This document shows, piece after piece, positions 24,614 to 36,198 of a stretch of DNA of 64,000 nt; positions within the stretch are counted from its first letter, which is position 1, and every line of letters starts with the position of its first letter. Origin of the DNA: Cornus controversa. Taxonomy: Eukaryota; Streptophyta; Magnoliopsida; Cornales; Cornaceae. The stretch covers positions 102,358,033 to 102,422,032 of the forward strand of contig CM048845.1 of the NCBI GenBank assembly GCA_026545225.1. The letters are read 5' to 3'. Position numbers and translations under genes: made by a program. The notes under the pieces are model-generated. The model worked only from the letters and a program-made list of their open reading frames with translations. It did not search any database and was not told where the DNA came from.

Positions 24614-26930
24614 TGTCATGCCCCGATTTTCGATACCAGAAAACCGAGGGTGATTGAGTAATAACCCACACTCCTAATCATACTTACTCCTTGATATCAT
24701 GCTTGATATCATCATTTAGGGTGATTAAATGAACACCAACACCATATAATCGCGGAAGCTAATCATACGCACGTGATTATCTATGCGTATACTCATCACT
24801 ATTCATCCCAATGAGCCCCACATCGATCTATACATCTATACATATTCATTTCTATTTTCAAATTATGAAATTTTAACTTTTTGAGGGTTAAGAGACTTCC
24901 TCAAACTCCAGTTTGAGTCGCCTTAAACTTTCAGAAGAATTAGTGTTTTCAAAAAAACTCTTTGAGGCACCTCAAACTTCACTTTGAGCCACCTCAAAAT
25001 TTTGAGGCACCTTAAACTGCACTTTGAGGCCCCTCAAACTGCACTCGACTTGAAACTCTTCAGAATTCCTCAACCTGATACATTAGCCATTTTTGTGGCG
25101 AAATTTCATCCTAACAACCTAGGATCATTCATATATCATTCTAATCATCTACAAATGATAAATCATCATGCACATACTTATATATGGAATATGAAATCAT
25201 AGCATAATTTCAATATGTTCATAACATGTTCATAAAATATAAAAGCACAAGTCATATTTAAGTTCCATACATATGTCAATATGCACTAAGCCCACATACC
25301 GGACGTGCCAAATAATGAAAAATAACAAGTCTTTAAATGAAATCAACTTTTTTGCTCCACACCAACTCTACCATTGGGGAGATATCGCCACCTCCTTTCT
25401 ATTTCCTGAAAAAAGTTAATCCTCATGGGACGAGTAACCACACGCTCAGTAGGAGCGTCTAAAACACAATTTCGCAAGTCCCGTGAATACCACATAAGCA
25501 TACATTTGCATTTAATTAAGTTAAGCAAATTTTCATAAAACACATTCATATCATAAGCAACATGTAATGCAAAATGATATGCATAACTCCCTCGTACTCT
25601 CCACACATCCATTGGACACCGCTACCCAGGATCATCCAATACCACCTAACCGAAGCTCCATTACCGGATTATCTCATCATGTGACTCACTTTAGGGAGTA
25701 TCATTCTAACCGGAGCTCCCATATCGGATCACTCCGTTGGGTTCCATTACCGGATACCTCACCGTTCATCAAAAGGACATAACCGTCCAAGTGAACTCAC
25801 CACCCTCACCACATGTCTACCCTCAGCTTGGGATGAATTACCCATGCTCAGACATCAATGAATAAGTAATTCAAGGCAAATTAACATATCATGATCATGC
25901 TTACACAACTCACCATTGCAGCACTACATGCAATCACATTGTATATGATTCACATTTTCCACATTCTACATAGTTAATATAGACAATTAAATCATGCATT
26001 ACACTTAAACACATTCCTAAAGCAATTCATCAAGCACATAAGTGTCACATTCACATATATACATGAATCCACCAATTTAATGCACAAGTCAATTCCAATA
26101 TGCTTTTAAATTTCTCTAGGGCATTTAAAGATATACAATTATATCAACCAACATTAATAACACATTTTATAGTATAATTAGCATGCTTGAACATTGAAAA
26201 ACATCTAATTACTCCATATAACCAATTGGTTGTCATAGACAACCAATATACTCACAAAAATCCTGAATTTTATTGGTTAGACATCCCTACCTCAAATTGG
26301 AAGAACTTCTAATTGAATTTTTCTTAATTCTCTCAAAAACTAACTTTCTCCGAAATTGAATTTGGACCGATCAATCTCAAGCCCTCATCGCGTAGATCGT
26401 TTCTTCCTTATTCGACAAACTCAAATTCTCACCCGAAGTCCCTTTAAATTTATGAAGAAAGGAAGAAGAAGTTACTAGATATGTATATGTGTATATATGC
26501 TCATATGCCTGCTGGAAGAGAATGAGAGTGAATAGCTGATTTCTCTTTGCTATTTATAGCAAAATGACCTACACTTATTTACAAGTATGCCACAATATTT
26601 TCACTAAACCTTCTCAGGCTCATTTTCGGAGTTCCGAAACTCCAATTGACACGAAATTGATTCCGTTGTGTGTCAAATATTTTATTTAATCTACCCTCCG
26701 AATTTAAATTCATTCTGACACTTTTGAATTTTCTGGGCCCATGCCCTTGGGTTGACCAAACCCAAAAAAGTCAACTTTTGCCAAACACTCCGAAAATTTC
26801 TCCAAACCTTAAATTAGTTATCTAAACATGTATTTTACATTTAAAATACATATATAATCATTTAAAATATCAATATGACAATTAAATGAAAATATAAGAA
26901 AACTGGCCAAAAATGGTCACGGTTCTTACA
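24614..26930 (-). mobile_element. Solo LTR, large-LTR Ty3/Gypsy type
   Basis: 2.3 kb, starts TGTCATGCCCCGATTTTCG and ends GGTTCTTACA, with a perfect TSD GTAAG at 24609-24613 and 26931-26935. A TATA-like CTATAAATAGC on the minus strand (about 26549-26560), followed by a CT-rich leader, suggests minus orientation. No internal region remains. Assignment to a large-LTR chromovirus-like group is inferred from length and end sequence only. Confidence 0.85.
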
Positions 26931-26935
26931 GTAAG

Positions 26936-27542
26936 TATGAGTAAATGTATTTGAGTTATAACAATCATTTATTCTAAATTAGGATATACATGTTATTAAT
27001 AATAATTTAAAGGCAACTGCAAAAAAAATTTCCTCAACTTTTGCGATTTTTGCAAATACCCTTAATGATGCAACTAACCCCTCAACTATTTGAAAGTTGA
27101 AATTTACTCTCAATCCGTTAACGTAAATCTAATTTACCATTTTACGCCTCATAAAATGAAAAGTAAAAAAAACATTGATTATAAAATGAAAAAAAAAACC
27201 TTAATGACAAAAATTAGGCTTATTTATAAGATATGAAATATGGATAACCCATTTATATTTTGGGTCAATGGACCAGTGAGGGAAACTATGACCATTAATT
27301 ATTTGAGATAAGGGTGGAAACCTTTGCATATTTGTTGCTAGTCCAGCCATGCCTGTGGTTAATAGTAGGAAGTTGGTAAATGGAACCACATGGCAACCAA
27401 TTATCAAAGAAAATGAAGGTGTAGTTCCTATAGTTAGCTTTGTGCTTGAAAAGAGGATGAGCAAGGTTCCTAGATTGTAGAATCTTATGCCAAAACCAGT
27501 ATCAGTTGTTTGCGATGTTCAAGTCCCATAAACTTTTGTTTT
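26936..27542. other. Intergenic with a MITE-like end and an unassigned coding-like patch
   Basis: 27010-27160 resembles the end of a TIR element (GGCAACTGCAAAA, CAACTTTTGCG, CCCCTCAACT), but a matching right end was not found. On the plus strand near 27348-27479 an open stretch reads MPVVNSRKLVNGTTWQPII and stops after VPRL. It looks protein-like, but I do not recognise the family. Confidence 0.3.
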
Positions 27543-28846
27543 TGATAATTAACGTGTTTTTGTGAGTAGTGCGGTGCGGAAGTGGTTGCGAAAGTTTGAT
27601 TAAGAACTTAAAGGGGGGTGAATAGGTTTACTTGCTCGTTTGCTTAATTTCTCAAATTAATTCAATTTTAAGTCCAATTAAAAATTAGCCAAACACGTAA
27701 AGTAACTAAATAAAATAAAGTGCAAGTAAAGTAACGATGACACTAGATATACGTGAAAAAACCTAAGTTGGGAAAAAACCACGAGTGAAGTTGTTACCCC
27801 GGAGAACCAAATCTACTATCGTCGAAGTAAAGTACAACAAACTCTATCCCAAACTCACACTCACTCCACTCTGCCAAGAACTTGATGTAGAACGACTCAG
27901 ACTTACTCTTGCGACTTCTTATCCAATTGCTGCAGTCTTTCAGCTAACGCCATGATCCTTGCAGAAGGGTAATTGGAAGAAAATGAATACTTCGCGAATA
28001 TTCTCTTCCCTTCATAGTGCGATTGTCTTCTCCTTCCTCACCAAGAAACAGTTGAGAAGAAACTAAACGAACCGATGTCTGACCGAATAAGATAACTATG
28101 TAGTAGTCTCTGTACTCTTAATCAGATTGAGAACACCACCCTAAGATCACTTAGTGAATATGTGTGTGCTCTCAAATGAAAAACAAACAGAAAAATCAAA
28201 GAGAAATTTTCTACCCTAAAAATACTTCAAAAGCTTTCTCTTTCTAAAAATGATAATTTCTGAAAGCATAATTGTAGAGAAAACATAAGAAAGTATTTAT
28301 AGATAAGAAAGTCCTAATATTACTTGAAAAATAAGTTAAAAACCCTTAGGAATGTTTTAGAGAAGTTTTGGTTTGATTAGGAAACAAATTCGGACTAAAA
28401 TAGAAATTTTCGCACATGTCAGCAAAGTCAAACCGGTACTACTTTTTGGGGATCGGTGAAACTTTTCAGACCTGTAAAAAATTAAAAGTCATGAGAAAAG
28501 TCGGCTCGGTCCTAAATATTGGGGACCGGTGGGACTTTCCAGACATGCTGAAAATCAAAAGTCCCGAAGAAGTTGGACCAGTCCTAAAAACTGGGGACAG
28601 GTGAGACTTTGAAAAAAATCATATTTTCAGTTTTAAAGCATATGTTCGAAGTTCTAAACCCATCAAACTTCAAAACATAGTGTCCTCACTCACATACCTG
28701 TACTAAATGATTTTCTCATCGAATCCATGGTATCGAGACACTTGTTGTTCAGCTTCCACGATTGAAATACAAGATTGAATAAAAATTACAACTCGATCAA
28801 CAAGTTTTGACACCAAAATTTGCTAATTACAAATATATACGTCACA
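27543..28846 (-). mobile_element. Solo LTR, Copia (SIRE-like) type
   Basis: 1.3 kb, starts TGATAATTAACGTG and ends ACGTCACA, with a perfect TSD GTTTT at 27538-27542 and 28847-28851. An AAAGGGGGGTGAATAGG motif near its left end and ACCGGTGGGAC-type repeats near 28430-28610 are features I associate with SIRE-like Copia LTRs, read here on the minus strand. An approximately 68-bp internal repeat spans 28430-28615. A second, partial copy lies at 36199-37036. Confidence 0.82.
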
Positions 28847-28851
28847 GTTTT

Positions 28852-28981
28852 GTATCCTATTGAGCCCATATGTTGCTAGAAGATTCAGAGAAGAGAGTCC
28901 ATACATGTCGAAGGATTATTATCTTGTTCCAAATGCTCAAATTTGGAATGCCCAGGTCTCTTTCTTTTATAGGTTTACAAA
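28852..28981 (+). other. Unassigned coding-like patch right of the solo LTR
   Basis: Continues the locus interrupted at 27542. A plus-strand frame reads SPYVARRFREESPYMSKDYY and on to NAQIWNAQ, ending at a possible donor (CAG/GTCTCT). It may be the relic of a host gene. No family was recognised, and a chance frame is possible. Confidence 0.25.
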
Positions 28982-29175
28982 CATGATCTTAGTGAAACTT
29001 AGCTTATATTTAGCCATTGTAGCTCCAGACCAGAGGAATTTTTTTGATGATAAAGTTCATGTTGTTGATGACAGTTGAAAGGAGGATAAGAAGGTTTGTC
29101 TACGAAGAATGGATACTACAAAGGGTTGTGTGAATTTGTTGGAGTCTACTTGCAAAAGATGAAGCTCTAAATACC

Positions 29176-29380
29176 TGTTGTCACCCTCTTTAAGAATTTA
29201 AGTTTTTAAAGTAAATGGTGATTAACATAGTATTCGAAAAGGCAAGGACCCAAGTTCAAACTTTATCGTCACCCTAATAATTAAAATTGAAACACGTCAT
29301 AAGGAGGCGTGTTAGAAGATTTAAATATTAAAGTTACACTCTCTCTAACAACTTAAGTTTTTAGTAGATGGTGGTTAACA
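29176..29380 (+). mobile_element. Tiny TRIM element, copy 1
   Basis: 3' LTR 29310-29380 (TGTTAGAAGATTTAAATATT...GGTTAACA), a shortened 5' LTR at about 29176-29227, a decayed primer-binding site right after it, and about 80 bp of internal sequence. Noncoding and old; it lies in unit A of the duplication. Confidence 0.7.
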
Positions 29381-29744
29381 TATGTTTAAAAGAGTCTAAA
29401 AGATTCATATACCAATAGCAACCATTTATATTTTTTCTCCCTTTTTGTTCCACTATGGATAAAATTAAATCGCAGTTGAAGTATTAATTTAAATTATAAA
29501 TTTCATAACCTCCAAAAGAACAAACAATGTGAAGAAAATCACATAGCCCTATTGTGGCATGATCCCAGTGAACTTTAGCTTTTGTATTTGGCCATTGCAG
29601 CTCCAGAATTTTTTGATGATAATGTTTATGTTGTAAATGATTGTTGAAGGGAGGATAAAAAGGTTTGTCCAAAAAGAATGGATACTGCAAAGGGTGGTGT
29701 GAATCTGTTGGAGCTTACCTGCACAAGATTAGGCTCTAAATACC

Positions 29745-29951
29745 TGTTATCACCATCTCTAACAATTTAAGCTTTTAAATTAGATGGTGGTTAACATGGT
29801 ATTAGAATATGCAACGTCTTGAGTTCAAATATTGTCATCACTCTGATAATTAAAATTGAAACACGTCATAAGGGAACGTGTTAGAGGATTTAAATATTAA
29901 AATTACACTTTCTCTAACAACTTAAGTTTTTAGAGTAGATGGTGGTTAATA
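29745..29951 (+). mobile_element. Tiny TRIM element, copy 2
   Basis: Same structure as copy 1: shortened 5' LTR at 29745-29796, primer-binding-site-like TGGTATTAGAAT at 29797-29808, 3' LTR from 29879 to about 29951. It is the paralogue of copy 1 created by the tandem duplication. Confidence 0.7.
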
Positions 29952-30401
29952 CTTGCAAAAGAGTTTAACAGATTCATATAACAATAGTAACAATTTATAT
30001 TTTTTTCTCCTTTTTTGTTCCACTATATATGGATATAATTAAATCGTAATTGAAGTGTTAATTTAAATTATAAATTTCGTTGCCTACAAAGAACAAACAA
30101 TACAAACAATAGGAAGAAAATCACATAGCCCTATTGTGGCGAATGATCGTTGTTTTGGCTTGGTTCTTTCTTCCTTGGCCTTTTATTGATGTAGGGCCCT
30201 AAGTTATACCCCTTGGATATCTTATATGTTTTTATTCTATACTATAATTTATTTATCAAGAGAGAGAATGATTGCTCTTCATCCGCAAGATTAATTTTTC
30301 TATTTACATGGGTATATATAATAAGAAATTCCTTGTTAACAAAATCACTGCAAAAGCAAAAAGCTGGACCAACAAGTTCCTATCATTTACAGGTAGAACT
30401 A

Positions 30402-30759
30402 GGGGTGGCAATGAGGCGGGGACCCCAACCCCATTACCGTCCCCATTTAGCAAAGCTCCCCCGTCCTCGCGCTGCCCCATTTCATAAACGGGCCAGGGTG
30501 GGGCGGGGGCGGTATTTTTTTTTTTTTTTTAAATTTTTTTTTAGGACAGTACTTTTGTAATTGTACTCTTTTTAGTATTTACACTCTTATGTAATAAGGT
30601 CCATGGTAATTTACACGTATACCTCCAATAAGATTTGAACAAGTAAAGGGTTATTATATATATAACTATATAAAGGTAATTTTGTATGTGTATAATATAT
30701 AAGGGTAATATGGTAAATATATAATATAAATGAGGCGGGGTTGGCCAAATTGCCACATC
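30402..30759. mobile_element. MITE with GGGTGGCAAT ends
   Basis: Left end GGGGTGGCAATGAGGCGGG and right end TTGGCCAAATTGCCACATC are inverted over GTGGCAAT. The GC-rich left part (30410-30510) and AT-rich right part are typical of this common plant repeat type. A short TSD, CTA or TAG, is possible but not decisive. Confidence 0.55.
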
Positions 30760-30763
30760 TAGA

Positions 30764-31262
30764 TAGAATCCTCTTGATCAAGTCCATTTTAGCTTCAATC
30801 AAGTCCTGCTGGTGTCATATCTATATTCTTCCTAAGAAAGTCCTGAGCCAAATCAACAAAACCTTGAGATCATTCATATGGTCTGGACCTTCTCTAGAGC
30901 TCTGGTGCTAAAGTTGCCTGGCAGGATATTTGTAAACCTAAATCTCAAGGTGGATTGGGGCATCCTCATTTAGAATTTTCTAACATTGTTGCAAATCTGA
31001 AGCACATATGGAATATCTTTGTAAAAAATCAGAAAGTATTTGAGCTAAGTGGATGCATAATCATCTTATCAAGAACAAAAGTTTCTGGACTCTAAAGCCA
31101 TCTTTATCAGGTTCTGGTATTTGGAGGAAACTAATGAAACTTAGATACATTGCAAGGGGTTTAATCAAGCACAAGGCAGGATATGGATTGGATACAATGA
31201 TGTGGATAGACTTTGGGCTTCCTTCTGGCCCTTTACTTCAAAATGACCTTGTTTTTAGCTAA
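30764..31262 (+). mobile_element. L1-type LINE ORF2 fragment (C-terminal part)
   Basis: Plus-strand translation gives GAKVAWQDICKPKSQGGLG near 30903-30960, followed by a LKHIWNIF-like stretch. This is the conserved block downstream of the reverse transcriptase in plant L1 elements. Frames change several times, so it is a dead copy. It ends at about 31262, where LINE ORF1 sequence of the next copy begins. Confidence 0.75.
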
Positions 31263-31727
31263 CAAACCATTGATTTTAAGGAGATGGAACCTGGATTTCA
31301 GATAGACATGTCCATTATCTCCATGCCTATTTCGGTTAAGCTGTTTGGTATTCCACTTCAGTACTGGACAGCCTTTGGACTGAGTTACATTGTGAGTAGC
31401 ATTGGTAAACCACTTTTTGCTGTTTTTATTACCGAGAAGAATCAAAACTAGGTTGCTAGACTTTGTGTGGAGATGAACTCTAACTCGAAACCTTCTTCTA
31501 CCCTTAATCGCAAGCTTTCTAATGGGCAGGTGGTTAACATCAGAGTGGAGTATAAAGGATATCCTCCGACTTGCACCAAATGTAAGTACTTTGGGCACTC
31601 TATCAAAAACTGTCCTGACCCAACCACCAGATCCCAAGCCAAGAAGCCACCACAACCTACCTCTGAATGGCAGATTGTGCCTTTCTCAAAGCAATCCTTT
31701 CACCATCCACCTCTTGACAATCACTCA
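31263..31727 (+). mobile_element. L1-type LINE ORF1 fragment (DUF4283/zinc knuckle)
   Basis: The frame reads [20 protein letters not shown], then a CCHC-type knuckle CTKCKYFGHSIKNC at 31572-31613, matching the nucleic-acid-binding ORF1 of plant LINEs. A stop lies near 31450 between the two blocks. It is interrupted by a TRIM at 31728 and resumes at 31981. It belongs to the same LINE as the ORF2 start at 32419. Confidence 0.8.
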
Positions 31728-31980
31728 TGTTGAGAACCATTTACTTTAAAAGTTTAAGATGTTAGAGAAGGGGTAATTTTAATATTTAAATCCTCCCTCT
31801 AAGAGGCCTCTCACGTGTGGTCTTTTTTTTGTCCAACAGTGTTTTCAATTTTAATTATCAAGGTAACCGTGAATTTGAACTCAAGACCTTTGGCTCTGAT
31901 ACCATATTGACAACCATCTACTCTAAAAGCTTAAGATATTAGAGATGGTGCAATTTTAATATTTAAATTCTCTAATAACA
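31728..31980 (-). mobile_element. Tiny TRIM element, copy 3, inside the LINE
   Basis: LTR-like ends at 31728-31802 (TGTTGAGAACC...) and 31905-31980 (...TCTAATAACA) flank a primer-binding site GGCTCTGATACCA at 31892-31904, giving minus orientation. The flanks ACTCA (31723-31727) and ACTCT (31981-31985) match at 4 of 5. Same family as the copies at 29.2 and 29.8 kb. Noncoding. Confidence 0.75.
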
Positions 31981-33281
31981 ACTCTCAACCTCTATTACCA
32001 AATTCTGACCACCTTGCATTTTCTGACCATCAATCACCACCAATTAACCATTCACTTGGCTTTTCTAAGTCCCCTCTACAACAGATTACATTCACTCATT
32101 TCTTCAAGAAAAATGAAAAGCTTGTAGTGGATCTTTCACCACTATTGCATCTGAAAATCACCCGACAGTAGCTTTGCGGCTGACTCTCCTACATAGCCAG
32201 CACCTCTTCCCATGATCAATCCATTAGCATTTGCTGAAACAAAAGCCCAAGTGTCTCTAAATTGAATCTACTCTGAGCCTACCAAATGATCTGAATTATC
32301 CTAGGGGCATCAAGACAATCCAAAAAAAAAAAAAAAAGAGAGAGAATACAACTAAGGGACCAAATCCTCCACAAAGAGGGATGTTCTTCCCAAGTGATTT
32401 TTTTTTTCATTCCATTAAATGGTATCATTAGCCATTTGGAATACCAGGGGACTGAATAGTCCCTCTAAACAGTGTGAAGTCAAGCAATTAATGAAGGAGA
32501 ATAAGGTTGAAGTTTGTTAAAAAAAAAAATGACCTTGTTGTTCCTAATGTGCCTCAAGTTAAAACAATATTGTAAGTGATAGGATAGTGGCTTGACTTCT
32601 TGTTCTACGAGTAAGGATAGTTGATCGAGAAAGTATCGCGCAGTAGAGCTCAGAGCTTTAAGAGCCAAGGCTTGCTCCGGAGCCAGTAATGGATAGCTTC
32701 ATTTCCACCACATTGTTAGTTTCTACATCAAATCCAATTCTTGGCATAATCTAGTGGACTGGTGCGCCATCCATTTGAAATCCCACAGAAAGTCTATCTA
32801 ATTTCTAGTTCATAAGTTAATTCTCTCTTCTGCTGTCTGCCACATCTAGATGGAGAGAATTCAAGAGAAAATACTCTCCTCCACAGTTAATTATCAACAA
32901 TATCTCAAATACAGATATAGACTAGCATCTATTGATCAGTTCAGAGATAACTCTGTCTAGAAGAAATATAGACCAATGAGAAATCAGCAGTCTACCTAAT
33001 GATCAACGAAAGAAATTTGGAAAGAGATGGGCTTTGGACTGGTATCAGGCATATTGTAAACTTTACTTGCTTCTGATGATGAGTTTTGATCCCTAGAGAG
33101 ACCATGACTACTTGCTTGGTAGTTCTTGTTGAGCCTCTCGCTCTCTAGCTCCCATTCAGCTTTACTAGCTTTGTTTTGCTTCTTTTAGCTTTCTCGGCAG
33201 TTATTAGCCTTTGTTCATGTTGATGTCTTGTTTGGCGCTTGGTTTCTCTTTAAAGAAAAATGAAAATGCATACACCTCATT
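31981..33281 (+). mobile_element. L1-type LINE, rest of ORF1, ORF2 start and 3' end
   Basis: ORF1 residue continues to about 32200. ORF2 begins at ATG 32419 and reads IWNTRGLNSPSKQ, the start of the endonuclease domain, then stops at 32518 after 33 codons. Pieces of endonuclease and linker-like sequence follow (about 32690-33060), then a T-rich 3' UTR ending at about 33270 (CTTTAAAGAAAAATGAAAA). The reverse transcriptase domain is absent, so this copy is internally deleted and defective. Confidence 0.7.
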
Positions 33282-33587
33282 ATTTCAATGGTAGAAGATA
33301 TGATCTAGATGTCACATGCAAGTTTAAAATAACCAGCAACGAGTGCTACATATTAATTGATCCCTATGATGTGTGTGTAGATATATATATATTTCAATGG
33401 TAGAAGATATGATCTAGATGTCACATGCAAGTTTAAAATAACCAGCAACGAGTGCTACATATTAATTGATCCCTATGATGTGTGTGTAGATATATATATA
33501 TTTCAATGGTAGAAGATATGATCTAGATGTCACATGCAAGTTTAAAATAACCAGCAACGAGTGCTACATATTAATTGATCCCTATGA

Positions 33588-33610
<23 letters not shown>
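33282..33610 (+). repeat. 109-bp tandem repeat, three units
   Basis: Units start at 33282, 33391 and 33500 with ATTTCAATGG and look identical by eye until the GT/TA tract at the end of the third. It lies at the 3' end of the LINE, so it may have arisen from target-site sequence. The array is followed by a (GT)n(AT)n microsatellite (about 33588-33625). Confidence 0.92.
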
Positions 33611-33624
<14 letters not shown>

Positions 33625-33737
33625 TGGGATAGATTTGTAGTATTTAAAATTCGTTTCAGGATGTTTCGTGTTTTAACTTCCAATGATCTCTTCTTGAATG
33701 GTCTGGAATTTTGTTGTCAAACATGACATATTTATAC

Positions 33738-34410
33738 GAGGAGTGCTAGCGGCAGTCGCTTAAGCGAGTGTCCTTACACAGTTACTCTATTGATTGGTGA
33801 AAATCAATCCCCAAAATTAAATGTTTTCCTGTAATAAATGTCCTATTTTTTCATCAATCAATATACTCTTCCAGTTCTAAAGTATTTACAGTGGTGCCAT
33901 CAACAAACAAATAAAATTATAAACATAAAGTATTAAAATTTTTTATTAATAATTTTTTTTATATTGCCCTACTTTTAAATATTTTTAATAATCTATATAC
34001 TTATTATAATCATTTCCTATATAATTTTTAAAAATTTGTAATTATGGTTAATTGAATAAGTATATAGATTATTAAAAATATTTAAAAGCAAAAAAATATA
34101 TAAATAAAGAACATATTTTTAAAGTATTAAAATATTTTTATGAATATTTTTTTTATATACTTATTCAATTAATTAAAATAATCTATATACTTTATGTTTA
34201 TAAATTTATTTTTATTAATATTTTAATACTTTATGTTTATAATTTTATTTGTTTGTTGATGGCACTACTGTAAATACTTTAGAACTGGAAGGGTATATTG
34301 ATTGATGAAAAAGTAGGGCATTTATTACAGAAAAGCATTTAATTTTGGGAATTGATTTCCACTAATCAATGGAGCAACTGTGCAAAAACACTAACACACT
34401 AGCACTCCTC
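33738..34410. mobile_element. Mutator-like MITE with long TIRs
   Basis: Left end GAGGAGTGCTAGCG and right end CACTAGCACTCCTC begin inverted repeats extending over 200 bp each (CCCAAAATTAAATG, TTCCAGTTCTAAAGTATTTAC and TGTTGATGGCA-type blocks recur inverted). The flanks TATTTATAC (33729-33737) and TATTTATAT (34411-34419) match at 8 of 9, the TSD length of Mutator-like elements. The interior is AT-rich and noncoding. Confidence 0.82.
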
Positions 34411-34419
34411 TATTTATAT

Positions 34420-36198
34420 TTATTACTTTTGTGCTTTCACTGCAACTCCAACACATTTCACTGTTTTGTGATAAGTAAGCTCATGTTAATCTGTAAATGT
34501 CCAGATTTGATTTTCCACCTAGCTTTGATTCTCCCACTTTTGAAACGGTGAAGATGAACGTCACATTGAAATTCTAGACCACATAGATCCCAAAGGACGC
34601 TTTAAGCAGGTACTTCTTTACATGTTTTTGCATTTAACATCAATCTTAGGACTTAATTACCCTCTATAATTCATTTATTACTGTTTGAATGGAAAGGGTC
34701 CTGAAAATGAAGAGATAGACGTTGCAAGTCTAAAGCTTTTCATGTTGTTTAGCAACTCTTATTTATTTGAAAAGGAAGAGTTAGTTGTGTGTGTATCTAT
34801 ATATAATTTGGTATAATAAGGATAAAATTTAACCAACAGTGTCGTTAAAAATTTAATTATGTGATCTAAAATATTTTTTACTATTTATTACTCTATTTAA
34901 CGGTTACGATTGAAAGTGCGTGATAGTGACGTAGACACGAACATATACTAGCACATCAATCCAACGATGAAAAATATTTAAAAAATTAATTATGTAATTT
35001 AAAATATTTTTTACTATTTATAATTTAAAATTATTTTATCTAACAAATCCGATAGGATTAAGTGAATAACATCGTAGAGAACATCCGCTAGTGTACATAT
35101 ATAAATGCACAAGGACCAAAGGTCCAATCAGTGGCATAAAGCCTAACAATCCTTGGAAGGACATATGGCAAATCTAACTAGATTTCAAACAGTACCTGTT
35201 CTTTGCCCTTTGGGTGGACCCCTCCAGAGGGAGTGGCATTAAAGTAATATCAAGAATGACCTGACCTTGAAGATCAACTTCGAATTCTGAGTAATAATTA
35301 TGATAGTGTTTGACGGAAAAAAATACTTTCTATCTTTCGGTCAAAATTGCCGGCGTGTTAGAACTTGTGGATAACTCAATTGAATAAAAGCCACCAATAT
35401 ATTCTCACTTTTCATGGTACATCCGCTCAGAAAAATTGAAAGCTTTACCAATTTGGTCACCGGATAATGTTAAAATATATTCACTTCTTCGTATTAGAAT
35501 TTAATATTTGTTTAAATTTTATGTGTTGTGTTAAGTGGAACGTGAAGTACTCCTTACTTTAACATTTGTTTATTTTTAAATAAAATTTATTTATTTAAGT
35601 AATATTCAAATTGTATTATCAAACACACTAATTTTATTAAAAATTAAATATTAAAATAAGTTATCAAATGTCTTACACACATACTAGCTCAAGTCGGCCT
35701 GATTTGACTAAGTTAGCTTAGACTCGTATAGGGTCAATATCGAGTTGAGTCAATTTCAGTGAGAGAGAATTTCACAACAATCTTAGCACGATTTAGTTAA
35801 ATAGCTTCAACTCGATCCAACTTAATTTCAAAGTCATTGCTCTCAAGATTCAAACTGCTTTGCTTGATAGTCTAACAATCTCCTAATATATTTGATTTTT
35901 GAATATTTCGTATTTTTTTACATGAGTAAGTTTACTTCATAAACATATAAATCATTTTCTTTTTTTGTTTACTTAGATTGTAAATATGATTTTTTTGAAT
36001 TTTTAATTTTTTTTGAATTTTTTATATTTTGATTTTTTTTGTTATTTTTTACTTTTATGATTTTTTATCTAGTTATTTGAATTTTTTGTTTTAATTATTT
36101 TAAATGTAACTAGTATAAATATTATTAAACTACAAATACTTGTGTATGGTGCTCACCTTAACATATAATTAATAAATCATTTCTCATATAAAATTTGT
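34420..36198. other. Intergenic with one exon-like patch
   Basis: A plus-strand frame at 34554-34610 reads EDERHIEILDHIDPKGRFKQ and ends at a donor-like CAG/GTACTT; another open stretch lies at 34695-34815. I do not recognise a family, and no intact gene can be built here. The remainder (34820-36190) is AT-rich, with a T-rich low-complexity stretch at 35930-36130. Confidence 0.3.

Larger units (their letters stand above)
28982..30140 (+). repeat. 576-bp tandem duplication
   Basis: Unit A (28982-29557) and unit B (29558-30140) both begin CATGATC and end CCCTATTGTGGC. They diverge by clearly visible substitutions and small indels, so the duplication is old. Each unit carries one copy of the same tiny TRIM, so the TRIM insertion preceded the duplication. 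Confidence 0.85.
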
